A stretch of DNA of 64,000 nucleotides, taken from assembly GCF_000189395.1 (NCBI RefSeq), contig NZ_AEPB01000038.1:102764-166763 (forward strand), in the 5' to 3' direction. This document shows, piece after piece, positions 8,581 to 19,335 of this stretch. A model generated the notes under the pieces. That model had not been told where the DNA came from, did not search any database, and saw nothing but the letters and a program-made list of their open reading frames with translations. Within the stretch, counting starts at the first letter, position 1. Each line of letters starts with the position of its first letter. Source of the stretch: Planococcus donghaensis MPA1U2 (lineage in GTDB: Bacteria; Bacillota; Bacilli; Bacillales_A; Planococcaceae). A program made the translations under genes and the position numbers.

Positions 8581-8715
8581 TTACCGCGCAGCGAACTGTA
8601 CAAGTCCAGCGATGATAAAGATAAGGGCGAAAAATCCAAAGGATACGACGAAGCCCATTCCCGCGTCGATTGCATCGTTACGTTTGGACTGTACATTCTG
8701 TTCAAATTCATTCAT
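8581..8715 (-). CDS. yqzM: YqzM family small membrane protein
   Basis: 44-aa protein with a hydrophilic N-terminus (MNEFEQNVQSKRNDAIDAG) and one C-terminal TM helix of about 22 residues. It matches my recollection of the Firmicutes YqzM family, which occupies this same site between comEC and holA in B. subtilis. ATG at 8715 has AGGAGGG 6 nt upstream on the minus strand. Function unknown. Convergent with comEC across a shared terminator. Confidence 0.85.
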   Translation of the reverse strand: MNEFEQNVQSKRNDAIDAGMGFVVSFGFFALIFIIAGLVQFAAR

Positions 8716-8872
8716 TGAAATCCCTCCTAATTCCTTATAATTATAAGCGAAGACTCACCAAAAATCTAGATTGAAGTAAACTTATACGGATGAATTTTCG
8801 CACCGACACATAACTGTCAAATACACAAAGGGGTGAAAATCCGATATAGTAGAGAGAGGGGAGGCTGATAAG

Positions 8873-9901
8873 ATGATTACTTCCGTGTGGAAATCCATAC
8901 GCAGCGGACAAATAGACCCTGTTTATCTCATTGTAGGAACAGAAAGCTATTTTATTGAAAAAACCTTAGACTTGTTAAAAGATAAATTGACGGTAGATGG
9001 CGAACTAGAGCTGACGTTTTTTGATTTAGATGAAGTGCCAGTAGAACACGTGATTGATGAAGCAGATACGTTTCCATTTTTTAGCGATCGCAAGTTGATC
9101 ATTGCTCGCAATGCATCGTTTTTAAAAGCTGCAGAACGTGGCAAAGAAAAAATTAACCACGATTTAAAAGCGTTAGAAGCGTGGCTTGAACATCCGCCAA
9201 GCAGTTCAGTGACAATTTTTGTGGCACCTTATGAAAAATTAGACGAACGTAAAAAAGTAACCAAGCAAATGAAACAACATACCGTATTGATCGAAGCGAA
9301 ATCGTTGCAAGCAAATGATTTGGAAACGTGGTTAATGCACGAAGCGAAGAATTTTGGCAAAGGCATCGGGATAAAAGCCGCGCAACGATTAATGGAGATG
9401 GCCGGTACGAATTTAACGTTACTTTCTTCAGAAATCGAAAAGATGTCTTTATACCTCGGATCTTCTGATGAAGATATTACAGTAGAGCTTGTAGAACAAA
9501 TGACGGCGCGAACACTGGAACAAGATGCATTTAAAATGCTTCAGGCGTATTTAGATGGCAATGTTAGTGAAGCGCTCAGCGTCTATTACGATTTACTGCG
9601 TCAAAAAGAAGAGCCGGTGGCGTTAACGGCATTACTAGCTTCTCAAATTCGTTTTATGATTCAAGTTTATTATTTGCAGAAAAAAGGTTATCACGCACAG
9701 CAAATTTCAAAACAATTAAAAGCCCATCCATACCGGGTCAAGTTATTGGTTGAAAAGCGTCAGCAAATTTCTGAAAAACGATTGCTTTTAGTGTTAGGTG
9801 ATTTGGCGGACATCGATTTGCAACTAAAAACATTAAGTGGCAATCGCGACCGCATACTGGAATTTTTCTTAATGAAACGTGCAGGCCAAAAAAAGCAATA
9901 A
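8873..9901 (+). CDS. holA: DNA polymerase III subunit delta
   Basis: Clamp-loader delta subunit that opens the beta clamp (YqeN in B. subtilis). N-terminal P-loop-less AAA-like fold (PVYLIVGTESYFIEKTL ... EVPVEHVIDEADTFPFF), linker helices and a C-terminal collar domain. 342 aa, normal. RBS GGGGAGG 8 nt before ATG; a plausible -10 TATAGT lies near 8845. Followed by a shared terminator with rpsT. Confidence 0.94.
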   Translation: MITSVWKSIRSGQIDPVYLIVGTESYFIEKTLDLLKDKLTVDGELELTFFDLDEVPVEHVIDEADTFPFFSDRKLIIARNASFLKAAERGKEKINHDLKALEAWLEHPPSSSVTIFVAPYEKLDERKKVTKQMKQHTVLIEAKSLQANDLETWLMHEAKNFGKGIGIKAAQRLMEMAGTNLTLLSSEIEKMSLYLGSSDEDITVELVEQMTARTLEQDAFKMLQAYLDGNVSEALSVYYDLLRQKEEPVALTALLASQIRFMIQVYYLQKKGYHAQQISKQLKAHPYRVKLLVEKRQQISEKRLLLVLGDLADIDLQLKTLSGNRDRILEFFLMKRAGQKKQ

Positions 9902-9908
9902 CTATAGC

Positions 9909-9942
9909 AAAAAGCCGGCTCCTCTAGAGGAACCGGCTTTTT
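9909..9942. terminator. Bidirectional terminator, holA / rpsT
   Basis: AAAAAGCCGG / CCGGCTTTTT arms with an inner CTCCTCTAGAGGA core. It is symmetrical and placed between two convergent stop codons. Confidence 0.9.
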
Positions 9943-9948
9943 AATGTG

Positions 9949-10200
9949 TTACGCTTGTTGTTTCATCAAGCGAGATTTTTTACGAGCTGCAGTGTTTTTG
10001 TGGATCAAGCCTTTAGAAGCTGCTTTTTCCACCTGTTGGATCGCCACTTTTACAGTATCGTTAGCGTTATCGTCTTTGTTAGTCAAAGCTGTTTCAGCTT
10101 TCTTAATAGAAGAACGCATTGCTGATTTCACATGTGAGTTTTGAGCGTTTTTAGTGTCGTTCGTGCGCACACGTTTGATTGCAGATTTAATGTTTGGCAT
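9949..10200 (-). CDS. rpsT: 30S ribosomal protein S20
   Basis: Primary 16S rRNA-binding protein of the 30S subunit. 83 aa, Lys/Arg/Ala-rich, starting MPNIKSAIKRVRTND, typical S20. ATG 10200 is chosen over an in-frame GTG at 10209 because AGGAGGTG precedes it with a 6-nt spacer and it gives the canonical N-terminus. Monocistronic, antisense to its neighbours holA and lepA. Confidence 0.97.
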   Translation of the reverse strand: MPNIKSAIKRVRTNDTKNAQNSHVKSAMRSSIKKAETALTNKDDNANDTVKVAIQQVEKAASKGLIHKNTAARKKSRLMKQQA

Positions 10201-10274
10201 GTATTTCACCTCCTAGACAATATGGAAGAGCGGAAATCATCCCAACTCTTTAATGTCTCTATACAACATGAGTT

Positions 10275-10303
10275 ATTTTATCAAATCAGCGACAGGAATG
10301 CAA
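10275..10303 (-). promoter_or_regulatory. Probable rpsT promoter
   Basis: On the minus strand TTGCAT (10303-10298) and TAAAAT (10280-10275) are separated by 17 nt, leaving a ~65-nt leader to the rpsT RBS. Confidence 0.5.
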
Positions 10304-10357
10304 TAGTTACGTGCAAAGAAGTTTGCCTTGACAGTGAAATGATTTCACGGGCTTTCA

Positions 10358-10386
10358 TTGCTCAATGTTAGCTGTACTGCTATAAT
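10358..10386 (+). promoter_or_regulatory. Probable lepA promoter
   Basis: Perfect -10 TATAAT at 10381-10386, with a weak -35 TTGCTC 17 nt upstream. A short leader leads to the lepA RBS at 10403. Confidence 0.55.
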
Positions 10387-10415
10387 TCATAGTAGTTTAT
10401 ATAGGAGTGAAGAGA

Positions 10416-12245
10416 ATGAACAATGAGGAAAGATTATCCCGCCAAAGTAAAATCCGTAACTTCTCGATTATTGCGCACATCGATCATGGTAAATCGACAC
10501 TTGCAGATCGAATTTTAGAAATGACAGAAGCATTAACTTCCCGCGAAATGAAAGCTCAGTCTCTCGATTCGATGGATCTTGAACGAGAGCGTGGCATTAC
10601 GATTAAATTAAACGCCGTCCAGCTTAACTATAAAGCAAAAGACGGAGAAACGTATATTATGCATTTAATCGATACACCCGGACATGTCGACTTTACTTAC
10701 GAAGTTTCACGTAGTTTAGCGGCTTGTGAAGGAGCTGTATTGGTTGTTGATGCTGCACAAGGAATCGAAGCGCAAACATTGGCTAACGTTTATTTGGCAT
10801 TAGATAATGACTTGGAAATCCTTCCGGTTATCAATAAAATCGATTTGCCTGCAGCTGACCCAGAGCGTGTACGTCAAGAAATTGAAGACGTAATTGGATT
10901 AGATGCTTCTGAAGCTGTATTAGCTTCAGCAAAAGCAGGAATCGGCATTGAAGAAATTTTGGAACAAGTGGTTGCGAAAGTCCCAGCTCCAGTTGGAGAT
11001 CCTGAAGCGCCGCTTCAAGCATTGATTTTTGATTCGATTTACGACCCTTACCGCGGTGTCGTTGCGTATATTCGGATTGTTCAAGGAAGACTAAAACCAG
11101 GTGACCGCATTCAAATGATGGCTTCTGGTAAAGAATTTGAAGTTATTGAAGCTGGCGTTTTCACACCACACGCAACTCTTCGCGAAGAGTTAACAGTGGG
11201 AGATGTAGGCTTTTTAACAGCTGGCATTAAAAACGTTGGGGATTCCACAGTAGGTGATACCATTACACTAGCTAATAATCCTGCAGACAAAGCATTACCT
11301 GGTTACCGTCGATTAAACCCAATGGTTTATTGCGGACTTTACCCGATTGATACATCGAAATACAATGATTTGCGTGACGCACTAGAGAAATTAGAGTTAA
11401 ACGATGCAGCGTTGCAATTTGAACCTGAATCTTCTCAAGCACTTGGCTTTGGTTACCGTTGTGGTTTCTTAGGTTTATTGCATATGGAGATTATTCAAGA
11501 GCGTATCGAGCGTGAATTTAAAATTGACTTGATCACAACAGCTCCAAGTGTAATTTATGATGTTCATATGACCGACGGAGAAGTTTTGAAAATTGATAAC
11601 CCGGCGATGATGCCAGATGCTCAAAAAATTCAATTGGTTGAAGAACCTTATGTGAAAGCGACAGTAATGGTACCAAATGAATACGTAGGTGCCGTTATGG
11701 AAATTTGTCAGCGCAAACGTGGGAACTTCTTGACGATGGATTATGTGGATGACATTCGTGTAAGCATCATTTACGAACTGCCATTAGCTGAAATTGTTTA
11801 TGATTTCTTCGATCAGTTGAAATCAGGAACAAAAGGTTATGCATCTTTTGACTATGAATTGATCGGTTACAAAGAATCTAAGCTTGTGAAGATGGATATT
11901 TTGTTAAATTCGGAGCAAGTGGATGCATTGAGCTTTATCGTTCACCGTGACTTTGCTTATGAGCGCGGAAAAGTAATTGTAGATAAGTTGAAAAATTTAA
12001 TCCCTCGTCAGCAATTCGAAGTGCCGATTCAAGCAGCTATCGGTCAAAAAATTGTTGCACGACAGACCATCAGTGCGATACGTAAAAACGTTCTTGCGAA
12101 ATGTTATGGCGGCGATATTTCCCGTAAACGGAAACTTCTCGACAAGCAAAAAGAAGGTAAAAAGCGCATGAAGCAAGTTGGATCTGTTGAAGTTCCACAA
12201 GAAGCGTTCATGGCAATCCTGAAAATGGATGACCAATCAAAATAA
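10416..12245 (+). CDS. lepA: Elongation factor 4 (LepA)
   Basis: Ribosome-dependent translational GTPase, proposed to back-translocate or aid ribosome biogenesis. G motifs AHIDHGKST (G1), the RGITIK region (G2), DTPGH (G3), NKID (G4), followed by EF-G-like domains and the LepA-specific C-terminus ([19 protein letters not shown]). About 609 aa. ATG 10416 is chosen because AGGAG at 10403-10407 is 8 nt upstream and the GTG at 10407 sits inside the RBS. Confidence 0.97.
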   Translation: MNNEERLSRQSKIRNFSIIAHIDHGKSTLADRILEMTEALTSREMKAQSLDSMDLERERGITIKLNAVQLNYKAKDGETYIMHLIDTPGHVDFTYEVSRSLAACEGAVLVVDAAQGIEAQTLANVYLALDNDLEILPVINKIDLPAADPERVRQEIEDVIGLDASEAVLASAKAGIGIEEILEQVVAKVPAPVGDPEAPLQALIFDSIYDPYRGVVAYIRIVQGRLKPGDRIQMMASGKEFEVIEAGVFTPHATLREELTVGDVGFLTAGIKNVGDSTVGDTITLANNPADKALPGYRRLNPMVYCGLYPIDTSKYNDLRDALEKLELNDAALQFEPESSQALGFGYRCGFLGLLHMEIIQERIEREFKIDLITTAPSVIYDVHMTDGEVLKIDNPAMMPDAQKIQLVEEPYVKATVMVPNEYVGAVMEICQRKRGNFLTMDYVDDIRVSIIYELPLAEIVYDFFDQLKSGTKGYASFDYELIGYKESKLVKMDILLNSEQVDALSFIVHRDFAYERGKVIVDKLKNLIPRQQFEVPIQAAIGQKIVARQTISAIRKNVLAKCYGGDISRKRKLLDKQKEGKKRMKQVGSVEVPQEAFMAILKMDDQSK

Positions 12246-12250
12246 AACGA

Positions 12251-12282
12251 AAAAAAGGAGGCGGAATTTCAGCCTCCTTTTC
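12251..12282 (+). terminator. Terminator-like hairpin lepA-hemW
   Basis: AAAGGAGGC / GCCTCCTTT stem with a 9-nt loop and short T-tract. The hemW RBS begins only about 12 nt further on, with no room for a promoter, so it probably attenuates rather than fully stops lepA transcripts. Confidence 0.8.
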
Positions 12283-12304
12283 TTATTAGAAAAGAGGAAA
12301 TAAA

Positions 12305-13444
12305 ATGGTAAAGGGATTGTATATCCACATTCCATTCTGTCACCAAATTTGTTTTTACTGTGATTTCAATAAAGTTTATTTTAAAGATCAACCTGTCGAT
12401 GCGTATATCGACTCATTAGGCAAAGAGCTAGCACTTTGGAAACAACAAGGCGCACTGGATAAGCCGCTAGAAACGATTTTTTTAGGAGGCGGAACGCCGA
12501 CATCGCTGACGCCGGCTCAATTAGAAAAGTTACTTGCCTATATTCATCGCTACGTGCCTATGGCCGAGAACTTGGAGTGGACATCTGAAGCCAATCCGGA
12601 CGAACTAACCAAAGACAAAATGCAAGTTTTGTTTGATGGTGGAGTAAATCGGTTAAGTATGGGTGTTCAGTCTTTTGATGAAGACTTACTAAAACGACTC
12701 GGTCGAACGCATAGCAATTCAGATGTGAAACGAGCGGTAGATTCGGCGCGACAAGTCGGTTTTGAAAACTTGAGTTTTGACTTGATGTACGGCTTACCCG
12801 GTCAATCAATGCAGCAATGGGACGATACACTAGAGAGAGCATTTGCTTTTGATATGCCCCATTTCTCGGCATATTCATTGATCATTGAACCGAAAACGGT
12901 GTTTTATAATTTAATGACAAAAGGCAAGTTAAATACCGTGACAGAAGATTTAGAGGCAGATATGTATGAAAAGTTAATGAATGAGATGGATAAACGTGGG
13001 TTAAAGCAATACGAAATTTCTAATTTTGCACGTCCGGGACACGAATCTCATCACAATCTTTTGTATTGGGACAATGTTGAATATATTGGTGTTGGTGCCG
13101 GAGCACATGGTTATGTGGATGGCGTACGCTATTCAAATGCGGGACCGTTAAAAAAATACATGTCTCCATTAGATGAAGGAGAACGTCCGATTTTAAGCAC
13201 ACACATAGTGCCGCCACATGAAAAAATGGAAGAAGAAATGTTTTTAGGTCTTCGAAAAACGGCAGGTGTTTCTTTACATCACTTTCAAACTAAATTTCAA
13301 AAACCGATGCAAGATGTTTATGGCACAATTTTAGACAAAGAAATTGCGCAAGGAAATTTAGAGATTGCAAATGGGTTTCTTAAGTTAACAAGAAAAGGAC
13401 GATTTGTAGGCAATGAGGTTTTTCAACAATTTTTATTAGCTTAA
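12305..13444 (+). CDS. hemW: Radical SAM heme chaperone HemW
   Basis: HemN-like radical SAM protein. Family members act as heme chaperones rather than true coproporphyrinogen oxidases. The radical-SAM cluster motif is FCHQICFYCDF (CxxxCxxC) near residue 11, followed by FLGGGTPT, the EANPDE strand and RLSMGVQSF. 379 aa. RBS AGAGGAA 7 nt upstream. Likely co-transcribed with lepA by read-through, an arrangement conserved in Bacillales. Confidence 0.92.
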   Translation: MVKGLYIHIPFCHQICFYCDFNKVYFKDQPVDAYIDSLGKELALWKQQGALDKPLETIFLGGGTPTSLTPAQLEKLLAYIHRYVPMAENLEWTSEANPDELTKDKMQVLFDGGVNRLSMGVQSFDEDLLKRLGRTHSNSDVKRAVDSARQVGFENLSFDLMYGLPGQSMQQWDDTLERAFAFDMPHFSAYSLIIEPKTVFYNLMTKGKLNTVTEDLEADMYEKLMNEMDKRGLKQYEISNFARPGHESHHNLLYWDNVEYIGVGAGAHGYVDGVRYSNAGPLKKYMSPLDEGERPILSTHIVPPHEKMEEEMFLGLRKTAGVSLHHFQTKFQKPMQDVYGTILDKEIAQGNLEIANGFLKLTRKGRFVGNEVFQQFLLA

Positions 13445-13454
13445 AGCTCTTGCG

Positions 13455-13483
13455 TTGACATTGTTGTTTTTATTTGTTAATTT
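13455..13483 (+). promoter_or_regulatory. Sigma-A promoter of hrcA operon
   Basis: Perfect -35 TTGACA at 13455-13460, with a weak -10 TAATTT at 13478-13483 (17-nt spacer). It lies immediately upstream of the CIRCE operator. Confidence 0.6.
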
Positions 13484-13493
13484 AAATGTAGTC

Positions 13494-13520
13494 TTAGCAC
13501 TCGAACACATAGAGTGCTAA
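13494..13520. promoter_or_regulatory. CIRCE operator (HrcA binding site)
   Basis: Perfect inverted repeat TTAGCACTC - 9 nt - GAGTGCTAA, identical to the CIRCE consensus. It sits between promoter and hrcA start codon, so HrcA represses its own operon until heat stress titrates it. Confidence 0.98.
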
Positions 13521-13534
13521 CAGAGGTGATGATC

Positions 13535-14569
13535 ATGTTAACAGAACGGCAACTGCTCATTTTAAAAGTGACAGTAGATGATTATATTCAATCAGCTCAG
13601 CCGGTAGGATCGAACCAACTCTCCAAAAAGCTTGAAACTCCTTTTAGCCCCGCAACAATTCGTAACGAATTAGCGGAGTTAGAAAGACTGGGCTTTTTGG
13701 AAAAAACACATACGTCTTCCGGACGCATTCCTTCTGAAAAAGGATACCGTTATTACGTCGATCATTTGCTGACGCCAAGACCGTTGCCGAAAGAGGACAT
13801 TGTGCAATTGCGCTCGATTTTCGAAGAAAAATTAACGGAAACGGAAGAAATCATCAAGCGATCTGCGATGATTCTTTCAGAACTGACCAATTACACGTCC
13901 ATCTTACTCGGCCCTGATGTGCGCAGACATATCGTTAAGAATTTATCAATTGTTCCGTTAAGCCAAGATACAGCAGTAGCAATTATCGTTACCAATACCG
14001 GACATGTAGAAAATCGTGTCTTTTCAATTCCGCCAGGATTAAACCCATCGGACATTGAAAAAATGACGAATATTCTTAATGAACGGCTAGTAGGTGTGGC
14101 GCTAAACAACCTGCATCTGCGGTTGGAACAAGAAACGTTATCGATATTAAAGCAGCATGTTGAGCGTTACGGCGAGCTGTTCCATACGTTTAGACAAGCG
14201 GTTTTATTGCCTCATGAAGATGAAAACATCTATTATGGAGGAAAATTGAACATCTTGAAACAACCTGATTTTCACGATCTTCACAAAATCAGAAATTTGA
14301 TGGATGTTATGGAAGAAGCTAAGCATATTCCGATGATTTTGCCGGTTGGAAGCCAAGGCCTCCACATACGCATTGGGTCGGAAAACACGCTTACAGCAAT
14401 GGAAGATTGCAGTGTCATTACGGTATCGTATGATACTGGAAAAGAACAGACGGGTTCAATTGCAATAGTCGGCCCGAAACGAATGGATTATAAACGTATC
14501 GTTTCAATCTTAGATTTACTAAGTGGCGACTTATCGAAAGAACTAAACCGAATGTTTAAAGGAACGTGA
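13535..14569 (+). CDS. hrcA: Heat-inducible transcription repressor HrcA
   Basis: Represses class I heat-shock genes by binding CIRCE; activity depends on GroEL. N-terminal winged helix (MLTERQLLILKVTVDDYI ... SPATIRNELAELERLGFLEKTHTSSGR), then GAF-like dimerisation domains. 344 aa. The ATG at 13535 gives the canonical N-terminus and has AGAGGTG 6 nt upstream. In-frame starts at 13514, 13526 and 13529 lie in CIRCE or the RBS. First gene of hrcA-grpE-dnaK. Confidence 0.96.
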   Translation: MLTERQLLILKVTVDDYIQSAQPVGSNQLSKKLETPFSPATIRNELAELERLGFLEKTHTSSGRIPSEKGYRYYVDHLLTPRPLPKEDIVQLRSIFEEKLTETEEIIKRSAMILSELTNYTSILLGPDVRRHIVKNLSIVPLSQDTAVAIIVTNTGHVENRVFSIPPGLNPSDIEKMTNILNERLVGVALNNLHLRLEQETLSILKQHVERYGELFHTFRQAVLLPHEDENIYYGGKLNILKQPDFHDLHKIRNLMDVMEEAKHIPMILPVGSQGLHIRIGSENTLTAMEDCSVITVSYDTGKEQTGSIAIVGPKRMDYKRIVSILDLLSGDLSKELNRMFKGT

Positions 14570-14586
14570 ACAAAGGAGGAACAAAA

Positions 14587-15186
14587 TTGCCGAAAAAAAA
14601 TGAGTCATTAAAAACAGAAGAACAGGTAACGGCTGAAGACGTCGATGTAAAAGCGACTGAAACAGAAGAACAGTCAGAAGTGGTGGACACAGAAACGCCA
14701 GAAACTGACCTTCCTGTTGAAGAAGAGGCAGAAACAGTAGACGAAGTTGAAGAGCTTCGGAAGCAACTAGAAGCAGAGCAAAACAAATATTTGCGCCTGT
14801 TAGCCGATTATGATAATTTCAAAAGGCGCACTCAAAAAGATAAAGAACTTGCCAATAAATTCCGTTCACAATCGTTGCTAGCAGACCTTTTACCGGTCTT
14901 AGACAACTTTGAACGTGCAATGTCAGCCACAACGAAAAGTGAAGAATCTGCTTCGTTGCTAAAAGGCATTGAAATGGTGCAAAAATCTTTACTTGAAGCG
15001 GTAAACCGTGAAGGCTTAGAAGAAATTAAATCGGTCGGCGAACAATTCGACCCGAATTTTCATCAAGCTGTTATGCAAGAAAAAGATGATTCTGCAGAGC
15101 CGGGAGTGGTTTTACAGGAATTGCAAAAAGGCTATATCCTGAAAGATCGAGTTCTACGTCCTGCAATGGTAAAAGTAAACGAATAA
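14587..15186 (+). CDS. grpE: Nucleotide exchange factor GrpE
   Basis: Releases ADP from DnaK. Very acidic Glu/Thr-rich N-terminal ~60 residues, a long coiled coil (VEELRKQLEAEQNKYLRLLADY), then the family core DNFKRRTQKD and GEQFDPNFHQAVM with a C-terminal beta-wing. 199 aa. TTG 14587 chosen: AAAGGAGG at 14572-14579 is 7 nt upstream. A GTG at 14566 would precede the RBS. Confidence 0.95.
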   Translation: MPKKNESLKTEEQVTAEDVDVKATETEEQSEVVDTETPETDLPVEEEAETVDEVEELRKQLEAEQNKYLRLLADYDNFKRRTQKDKELANKFRSQSLLADLLPVLDNFERAMSATTKSEESASLLKGIEMVQKSLLEAVNREGLEEIKSVGEQFDPNFHQAVMQEKDDSAEPGVVLQELQKGYILKDRVLRPAMVKVNE

Positions 15187-15192
15187 AATTAA

Positions 15193-17034
<1,842 letters not shown>

Positions 17035-17041
17035 TACCTTG

Positions 17042-17080
17042 AAAAGTCAAAGCAAAGCAACATGCTTTGGCTTTTTCAAT
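17042..17080 (+). terminator. Terminator dnaK-dnaJ
   Basis: AAAAG-CAAAGCA / TGCTTTG-CTTTT stem with a T/G mismatch position and 8-nt loop, ending in a short T-run. It splits dnaJ from hrcA-grpE-dnaK. Confidence 0.75.
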
Positions 17081-17084
17081 GTCT

Positions 17085-17113
17085 TTGCAACGAGGATTTA
17101 AACCGTGTACAAT
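17085..17113 (+). promoter_or_regulatory. dnaJ internal promoter
   Basis: TTGCAA at 17085-17090 and TACAAT at 17108-17113 with a 17-nt spacer, directly behind the dnaK terminator. No CIRCE repeat is present, so dnaJ-prmA-rsmE can be transcribed independently of HrcA. Confidence 0.7.
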
Positions 17114-17142
17114 TACTAATGATTGCTAAGGGAGAGTGACTT

Positions 17143-18252
17143 ATGAACAAGCGAGATTATTATGAAGTGCTGGGTGTATCCAAGTCTGCTTCCAAAGAAG
17201 AGATTAAAAAAGCATACCGGACTTTATCGAAAAAATTCCACCCAGATATTAATAAAGATGCAAATGCATCTGAGAAATTTCAAGAAGTAAAAGATGCCTA
17301 TGAAGTATTAAGTGACGATCAAAAACGTGCACAATACGATCAATTTGGTCATCAAGATCCAAACCAAGGCTTTGGTGGCGGAGCAGAAGGGTTTGGTTTC
17401 GACGATATTTTCAGTACGTTCTTTGGTGGCGGTGCAAGACGTCGTGACCCGAATGCGCCTCGTAAAGGGGACGATTTGCAGTATTCGATGACGATTGATT
17501 TCATGGACGCTGTATTTGGTAAAGAAACTGAAGTTGAAATTCCTAAAGATGAAACATGTGGCACATGTGATGGTTCTGGAGCTAAACCGGGGACGAAGAA
17601 AAAGACGTGTCCATATTGCGAAGGTTCGGGTCAGATGAATGTCACACAAGATACACCTTTTGGTCGCATGGTCAATCGTCGTACTTGTCAGCATTGTGAA
17701 GGTTCAGGCCAAATTATCGAAGAGAAATGTACAACTTGCCGCGGCCAAGGAAAAGTCCGCAAAGTTAACAAAATCAAAGTCACGATTCCAGCGGGCGTTG
17801 ACGATGGTCAACAACTACGTGTGACAGGTCAAGGTGGTCCAGGTGTTAACGGAGGACCGGCAGGAGACCTATATGTTGTCTTCCGCGTAAAACCGCATAA
17901 GGACTTCCAACGTGAAGGCGATGACATCTATTTAGAAATATCGGTCACGTATCCACAAGCAGCATTAGGTGATGAGATTGAAGTTCCTACAATTTCAGGG
18001 AAAGTAAAACTGAAAATTCCAGCCGGTACACAAAGTGGAGCACGTTTCCGTTTGAAGGGCAAAGGAGTTAAAAATGTCCACGGATATGGAACAGGGGATC
18101 AACATATTATTGTTCGCATAAAAACACAAACAAAACTTAGCGAGAAGCAAAAACAGCTATTACGTGAATTTGCTGAAATTAGCGGAGATATTCCGGAAGA
18201 ACACAGCAGTTCTCTTTTTGCAAAAATCAAACGTACAATAAAAGGCGACTGA
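17143..18252 (+). CDS. dnaJ: Chaperone protein DnaJ (Hsp40, type I)
   Basis: DnaK co-chaperone. J domain with HPD ([10 protein letters not shown], about residues 30-36), Gly/Phe-rich linker, and four zinc-finger repeats of CxxCxGxG type ([32 protein letters not shown]). C-terminal beta domains follow. 369 aa. RBS GGGAGAG 8 nt upstream. It has its own promoter plus likely read-through from dnaK. Confidence 0.98.
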   Translation: MNKRDYYEVLGVSKSASKEEIKKAYRTLSKKFHPDINKDANASEKFQEVKDAYEVLSDDQKRAQYDQFGHQDPNQGFGGGAEGFGFDDIFSTFFGGGARRRDPNAPRKGDDLQYSMTIDFMDAVFGKETEVEIPKDETCGTCDGSGAKPGTKKKTCPYCEGSGQMNVTQDTPFGRMVNRRTCQHCEGSGQIIEEKCTTCRGQGKVRKVNKIKVTIPAGVDDGQQLRVTGQGGPGVNGGPAGDLYVVFRVKPHKDFQREGDDIYLEISVTYPQAALGDEIEVPTISGKVKLKIPAGTQSGARFRLKGKGVKNVHGYGTGDQHIIVRIKTQTKLSEKQKQLLREFAEISGDIPEEHSSSLFAKIKRTIKGD

Positions 18253-18307
18253 TAAGAGCTGGATATGACAAAAGCTCTATTAATCATCGGCAGCTAAAGC
18301 AATTCAA

Positions 18308-18359
18308 TTTTACAGACAGAAGACTCTTGCATTATGTGAGAGTCTTACTGACTGTAAAA
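18308..18359 (+). other. Strong intergenic hairpin without U-tract, dnaJ-prmA
   Basis: Arms pair over about 19 bp: TTTTACAG with CTGTAAAA, CAG with CTG, and AAGACTCT with AGAGTCTT, separated by one A/A mismatch and one bulge, with an 11-nt loop. No T-run follows and the prmA RBS begins 7 nt later. It is probably an RNA processing, stability or translation-modulating element rather than a terminator. Confidence 0.65.
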
Positions 18360-18381
18360 GCGGAAAAGGAGCTGGGCACTA

Positions 18382-19323
18382 TTGAAATGGTCAGAACTGT
18401 CGATTCATACGACAAATGAAGCAATTGAAGCAGTTTCCAATATCATGCACGAAGCAGGCGCAAGCGGTGTAGTCATCGAAGATTCGGATGATTTAACAAA
18501 AGAACGAGAAGATCGCTTTGGTGAAATTTATTCACTAGATCCTGAAGACTTCCCGGTAGATGGCGTTATTTTAAAAGCGTATCTTCCTGTTAATAGCTTT
18601 TTAGGAGAAACGGTAGAAGCGATTAAACTAGCGATAAATAATTTAGTGGCATTCGATATTAACTTGGGTAAAAACGAAGTAACCATTAGTGAAGTAAACG
18701 AAGAAGAATGGGCAACAGCGTGGAAGAAATATTATCACCCTGTGAAAATTTCTAAACGTTTTACAATTGTTCCAACATGGGAAACGTATAACCCGGTTTC
18801 AAGCGACGAGTTAATCATTGAATTAGATCCTGGAATGGCTTTTGGTACAGGAACTCACCCAACAACGGTGATGAGTCTCCAAGCATTAGAGAAAATGGTC
18901 AAACCAAATGATCGCGTTATTGATATCGGTACCGGTTCTGGAGTATTGGCAATTGGAGCAGCTTTATTATCCGCTAAAGAAGTGTATGCACTGGATTTAG
19001 ATGAAGTTGCAGTGAGATCTGCGAACATCAACGTTAAACTCAATAAAGTTCAACATGTTGTGACGGTAGAAGAAGGCAATTTAACAGATAAAATAGACCA
19101 ACCAGGTGACGTCGTAGTAGCCAATATTTTGGCTGAAGTTATTATGTCATTTACAGATGATGCATTTAAAATTGTGAAACCAGGCGGAGTTTATATTACG
19201 TCAGGTATTATTTCTGCGAAAAAGAATGATGTAAAAGCGGCTCTTGAAGCATCTGGCTTTGTGATTGAAGATGTTATGATGATGGAAGACTGGGTGACGA
19301 TCATTTCAAAAAAACCGGAATAA
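18382..19323 (+). CDS. prmA: Ribosomal protein L11 methyltransferase
   Basis: SAM-dependent methylation of L11. The TTG start gives [14 protein letters not shown], the conserved family N-terminus, with AGGAG about 11 nt upstream. N-terminal L11-binding domain, then the methyltransferase fold with [27 protein letters not shown] and the VVANILAEV motif. 313 aa. Part of the dnaJ-prmA-rsmE unit, the usual Bacillales order. Confidence 0.96.
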   Translation: MKWSELSIHTTNEAIEAVSNIMHEAGASGVVIEDSDDLTKEREDRFGEIYSLDPEDFPVDGVILKAYLPVNSFLGETVEAIKLAINNLVAFDINLGKNEVTISEVNEEEWATAWKKYYHPVKISKRFTIVPTWETYNPVSSDELIIELDPGMAFGTGTHPTTVMSLQALEKMVKPNDRVIDIGTGSGVLAIGAALLSAKEVYALDLDEVAVRSANINVKLNKVQHVVTVEEGNLTDKIDQPGDVVVANILAEVIMSFTDDAFKIVKPGGVYITSGIISAKKNDVKAALEASGFVIEDVMMMEDWVTIISKKPE

Positions 19324-19335
19324 CGGGGTGCCACG

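Noticed and set aside
17308-17694. 128-aa minus-strand frame opposite dnaJ
   Set aside because: Shadow of dnaJ zinc-finger and Gly-rich region, no RBS and no promoter.
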